Source: Candidatus Melainabacteria bacterium (GTDB taxonomy: Bacteria; Cyanobacteriota; Vampirovibrionia; Obscuribacterales; Obscuribacteraceae). Taken from it: a stretch of 27,681 nucleotides of DNA. A program made the translations under genes and the position numbers. The notes below the pieces were generated by a model that was given only the letters and a program-made list of their open reading frames with translations, ran no database searches and was not told where the DNA came from. The stretch is from positions 24,798-52,478 of the forward strand of contig PLXC01000173.1 of NCBI GenBank assembly GCA_003151275.1, in the 5' to 3' direction. Position 1 is the first letter of the stretch, and every line of letters begins with the position of its first letter. This document shows, piece by piece, positions 25,768-27,681 of this stretch.

Positions 25768-26070
25768 ATGGCTGAGTTAACGATTTACGACAAGTACGCT
25801 AAAGATGGCGATGCGGCTATGAATGCTGGCAACTATCGAGAGGCGGAAGCTTGCTGGCACACAGCAATGAAGATAGCTGAGTACTTTGGCGAGCATGATC
25901 CTCGGCTAATAGAAAGCATGGAAAAGCTAGCCAGCGTCTACAGCCAAATGGAACGTAATCGTGAGGCAGCAGGCTTAATAGACACCGCGGGCAAAATCAG
26001 AACCAGAATAACCGGCGTTAATTTCCCGGCCCAAGGCCCGAACAGCCAAAATACCTCGCGAGCGTATTAA
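25768..26070 (+). CDS. Small TPR protein
   Basis: ATG 25768 has GGAGGGAG 5 nt upstream and gives 100 aa; an in-frame start 38 codons earlier lies in what looks like non-coding sequence. The protein MAELTIYDKYAKDGDAAMNA continues with AGNYREAEACWHTAMKIAEYFG and LIESMEKLASVYSQMERNREAAGL, two TPR-type helix pairs, with a short polar tail. It has no signal peptide or membrane helix, so it is likely a cytoplasmic adaptor. It converges with the hybrid kinase gene, leaving 4 nt between stop codons. No partner can be named. Confidence 0.8.
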   Translation: MAELTIYDKYAKDGDAAMNAGNYREAEACWHTAMKIAEYFGEHDPRLIESMEKLASVYSQMERNREAAGLIDTAGKIRTRITGVNFPAQGPNSQNTSRAY

Positions 26071-26074
26071 CTAC

Positions 26075-27598
26075 TTAGACTTTCGCTGCAGCCGTCAACA
26101 AACCCGGTAGTAAACGATCAAGCAACTGCTTCAAACAATCGTCATCGACGGGCTTTTCGAGAATGTCGTTGATGCCAGCGGCGATTAGCATTTCTCGCTG
26201 CTCTGTAGTTAGGCGCGGAGTACAGGCTATGACTGGCATGTCAGTGCCCGCAGATAGAAGCGCCTTTGCAGCAGAAAGTCCCTCCATCTCAGGCATTTTA
26301 ATATCGATAAAAACCAAGGCAAAATCGGTGTTGGCGATCGCCTTAACTGCCTCGACGCCACAATGTACAAAGGTAGAATTTATAGAGTGGTTTTCTAAAA
26401 GTTTTTGCAGAGTCTCTATGTTAGACATGCTGTGGTCAACGATCAGGACCGGTCTCCGCGATACCTTTGCCCCTAGCATCAAACGTATTTCAAAAGTTGT
26501 GCCGCATTGAGGCGCGCTAATACAAGTAATTGTGCCGTTCTGAGCTTCAATCAATTCCTTGCACAGATGCAATCCAAGACCTAGACCGTCAGCACGATAA
26601 TTTGACTTCGCTTGATAAAAGCGCTGAAAAACTCGGCTCAATTGTTCTGGATCCATACCGATACCATTGTCGGTGACAAACAGTGAAGCGATGTTGCCAT
26701 CGCATTCCAGGCGGATCTGGATTTTCCCTTTTGTTGGAGTGAACTTGATCGCATTGCTCAGCAGATTGGTGACAACACGGCGTGTGGCTAATCTATCTGC
26801 ATTTACGGGGATGTTGTCTGTGCATGAATTTAAAATCTCAATGTTTTTTGAATAGGCAATTGGCAAGAATTCGCGCACGCACTCAGCCACGAGGGTTGAC
26901 AAATTAGTGTCCAGCAGCTTAAAACACTCCGCACCTTGCTCCAGTCGATATGAGTCAAGCACATTGTTTATAAGCAGTAATTGCTCTCGCTTGCTGTTCG
27001 CTAGCAAAGTAAGCAGACGTGCTACCCCGTCAGGAACATCGCCTACAGCACCGGCCAGTATCAGGCCTAAAATGCGCTGACCACCGATAATTGGGTTACG
27101 TAAATCATGAGCAAGCATGCCGATAAAATGTTCGCGCTGTTCAAGAAGATTCAGTCTCAGAATCGTTTCATCCGCGCGCTTACGCTCGATCGCAAATCGG
27201 ATTTGTCGCTGTATAGATTCACTTCCTGGTGCCCCTTTAACGAGGTAATCTTGGGCACCGTTTTGTAGAGCTTCCAGTGCAATCTCTTGCTCACCTAACT
27301 CGGTCAAAACTATTATTGGAATACTGATTGAAGCATTTCGAAGTTTGATTAACGTCGCTAGACCAGCGCTATCCGGCAGGTTTAGATCAAGGAGGACCGC
27401 GTCAAAGCAAGATGCCTTCAGACTTTGGAGACCAGCGGATAAAGTTGTGGCCTCGACAATTTCGAAATTTGTTTGGCCAACCGCTTGTAGCGAAAGCTTT
27501 ACCAGATTCGAATCTTCCTTACTGTCTTGAATTAACAGAAGTTTGATCGGAGCACTCAACACTTGCGGAGACGTTGATTTTAATGAGCCGTCGGACAT
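26075..27598 (-). CDS. Soluble hybrid histidine kinase (REC-HisKA-HATPase-REC)
   Basis: The 507-aa protein has no membrane segment. Receiver 1 (about 18-135) has LLIQDSKEDS, phospho-acceptor Asp71 (VLLDLNLPDSAG), Thr99 and Lys121. HisKA follows, with His164 in AHDLRNP. The ATPase domain has VVTNLLSNAIKFTP, DNGIGMD (310-316), the F-box FQRFYQAK and GLGLGLHL. Receiver 2 (about 383-500) has Asp432 in FIDIKMPEMEG and Lys482 in EKPVD, but the acidic pair is D388-H389 instead of D-D, so its Mg2+ site may be weaker. The N-terminal receiver suggests another kinase phosphorylates it, and the second could pass the phosphate to an unseen Hpt protein. ATG 27598 is preceded by CAGGAGCAG. No adjacent regulator gene is visible; the next upstream gene lies outside the window. 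Confidence 0.94.
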   Translation of the reverse strand: MSDGSLKSTSPQVLSAPIKLLLIQDSKEDSNLVKLSLQAVGQTNFEIVEATTLSAGLQSLKASCFDAVLLDLNLPDSAGLATLIKLRNASISIPIIVLTELGEQEIALEALQNGAQDYLVKGAPGSESIQRQIRFAIERKRADETILRLNLLEQREHFIGMLAHDLRNPIIGGQRILGLILAGAVGDVPDGVARLLTLLANSKREQLLLINNVLDSYRLEQGAECFKLLDTNLSTLVAECVREFLPIAYSKNIEILNSCTDNIPVNADRLATRRVVTNLLSNAIKFTPTKGKIQIRLECDGNIASLFVTDNGIGMDPEQLSRVFQRFYQAKSNYRADGLGLGLHLCKELIEAQNGTITCISAPQCGTTFEIRLMLGAKVSRRPVLIVDHSMSNIETLQKLLENHSINSTFVHCGVEAVKAIANTDFALVFIDIKMPEMEGLSAAKALLSAGTDMPVIACTPRLTTEQREMLIAAGINDILEKPVDDDCLKQLLDRLLPGLLTAAAKV

Positions 27599-27631
27599 TT
27601 GATATCTGCTCCTGTTCCTGCCTTAGCTTCA

Positions 27632-27681
27632 ATACCAGGCTAACCAGTGCATCAGTGGATACCAGGCTACCAGCGCATCAG
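27632..27681. repeat. Imperfect 27-nt direct repeat at the right edge
   Basis: ATACCAGGCTAACCAGTGC followed by ATCAG (27632-27655) recurs as ATACCAGGCTACCAGCGC followed by ATCAG (27659-27681), with one deletion and one substitution, separated by TGG. The second copy reaches the window end, so more units may follow. Confidence 0.7.

Overview
The window reads as a gene-dense bacterial chromosome segment, probably from a non-photosynthetic relative of cyanobacteria (Candidatus Melainabacteria / Vampirovibrionia, Obscuribacterales-like). That placement is inference. It rests on the mix of a Uma2-family nuclease, a membrane Ser/Thr kinase with a TPR-like outer part, many TPR proteins, hybrid histidine kinases, TadE/TadG-like proteins and a DppC-type permease with a long extracytoplasmic insert. 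No marker gene (rRNA, ribosomal protein) is present to prove it, and I see no tRNA, rRNA, CRISPR array, transposase or phage gene.

Left part (1-10576). A truncated HTTM-type membrane protein enters from the left edge. Then comes a minus-strand block that reads leftward from about 10.8 kb. It holds a 76-aa hypothetical protein, two paralogous multi-pass membrane proteins resembling VirB6/TrbL of type IV secretion systems (519 and 1110 aa), a TadE-like protein, a TadG-like protein with a VWA domain split by a large insert, and a second TadE-like protein ending in a long Gly-Pro repeat. One plus-strand gene, a membrane-anchored TPR-like protein, sits inside the block and meets the upstream TadE gene stop codon to stop codon. 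The pairing of TadE/G-like exported proteins with VirB6-like channel cores is the best candidate here for an undescribed envelope apparatus.

Middle part (10577-18848). A regulatory-looking intergenic region contains 11-bp-phased direct repeats and a -10-like box. It is followed by a Uma2-type nuclease gene, an OmpR-family response regulator, and a minus-strand pair of a secreted TPR protein translationally coupled to a sensor histidine kinase. The regulator and the kinase converge with 3 nt between stop codons, so they may form a two-component system. A Ser/Thr kinase follows, with three tandem hairpins in its upstream leader.

Right part (18849-27681). A tightly packed operon encodes two tandem oligopeptide-type substrate-binding lipoproteins, the DppB- and DppC-type permeases and a small four-cysteine membrane protein. 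No ATPase gene is in the operon. After it lies a pair of inverted REP-like hairpins, then a small TPR protein gene converging on a REC-HisKA-HATPase-REC hybrid kinase. The right edge carries an imperfect 27-nt direct repeat and a leader block shared with the 10.9 kb intergenic region.
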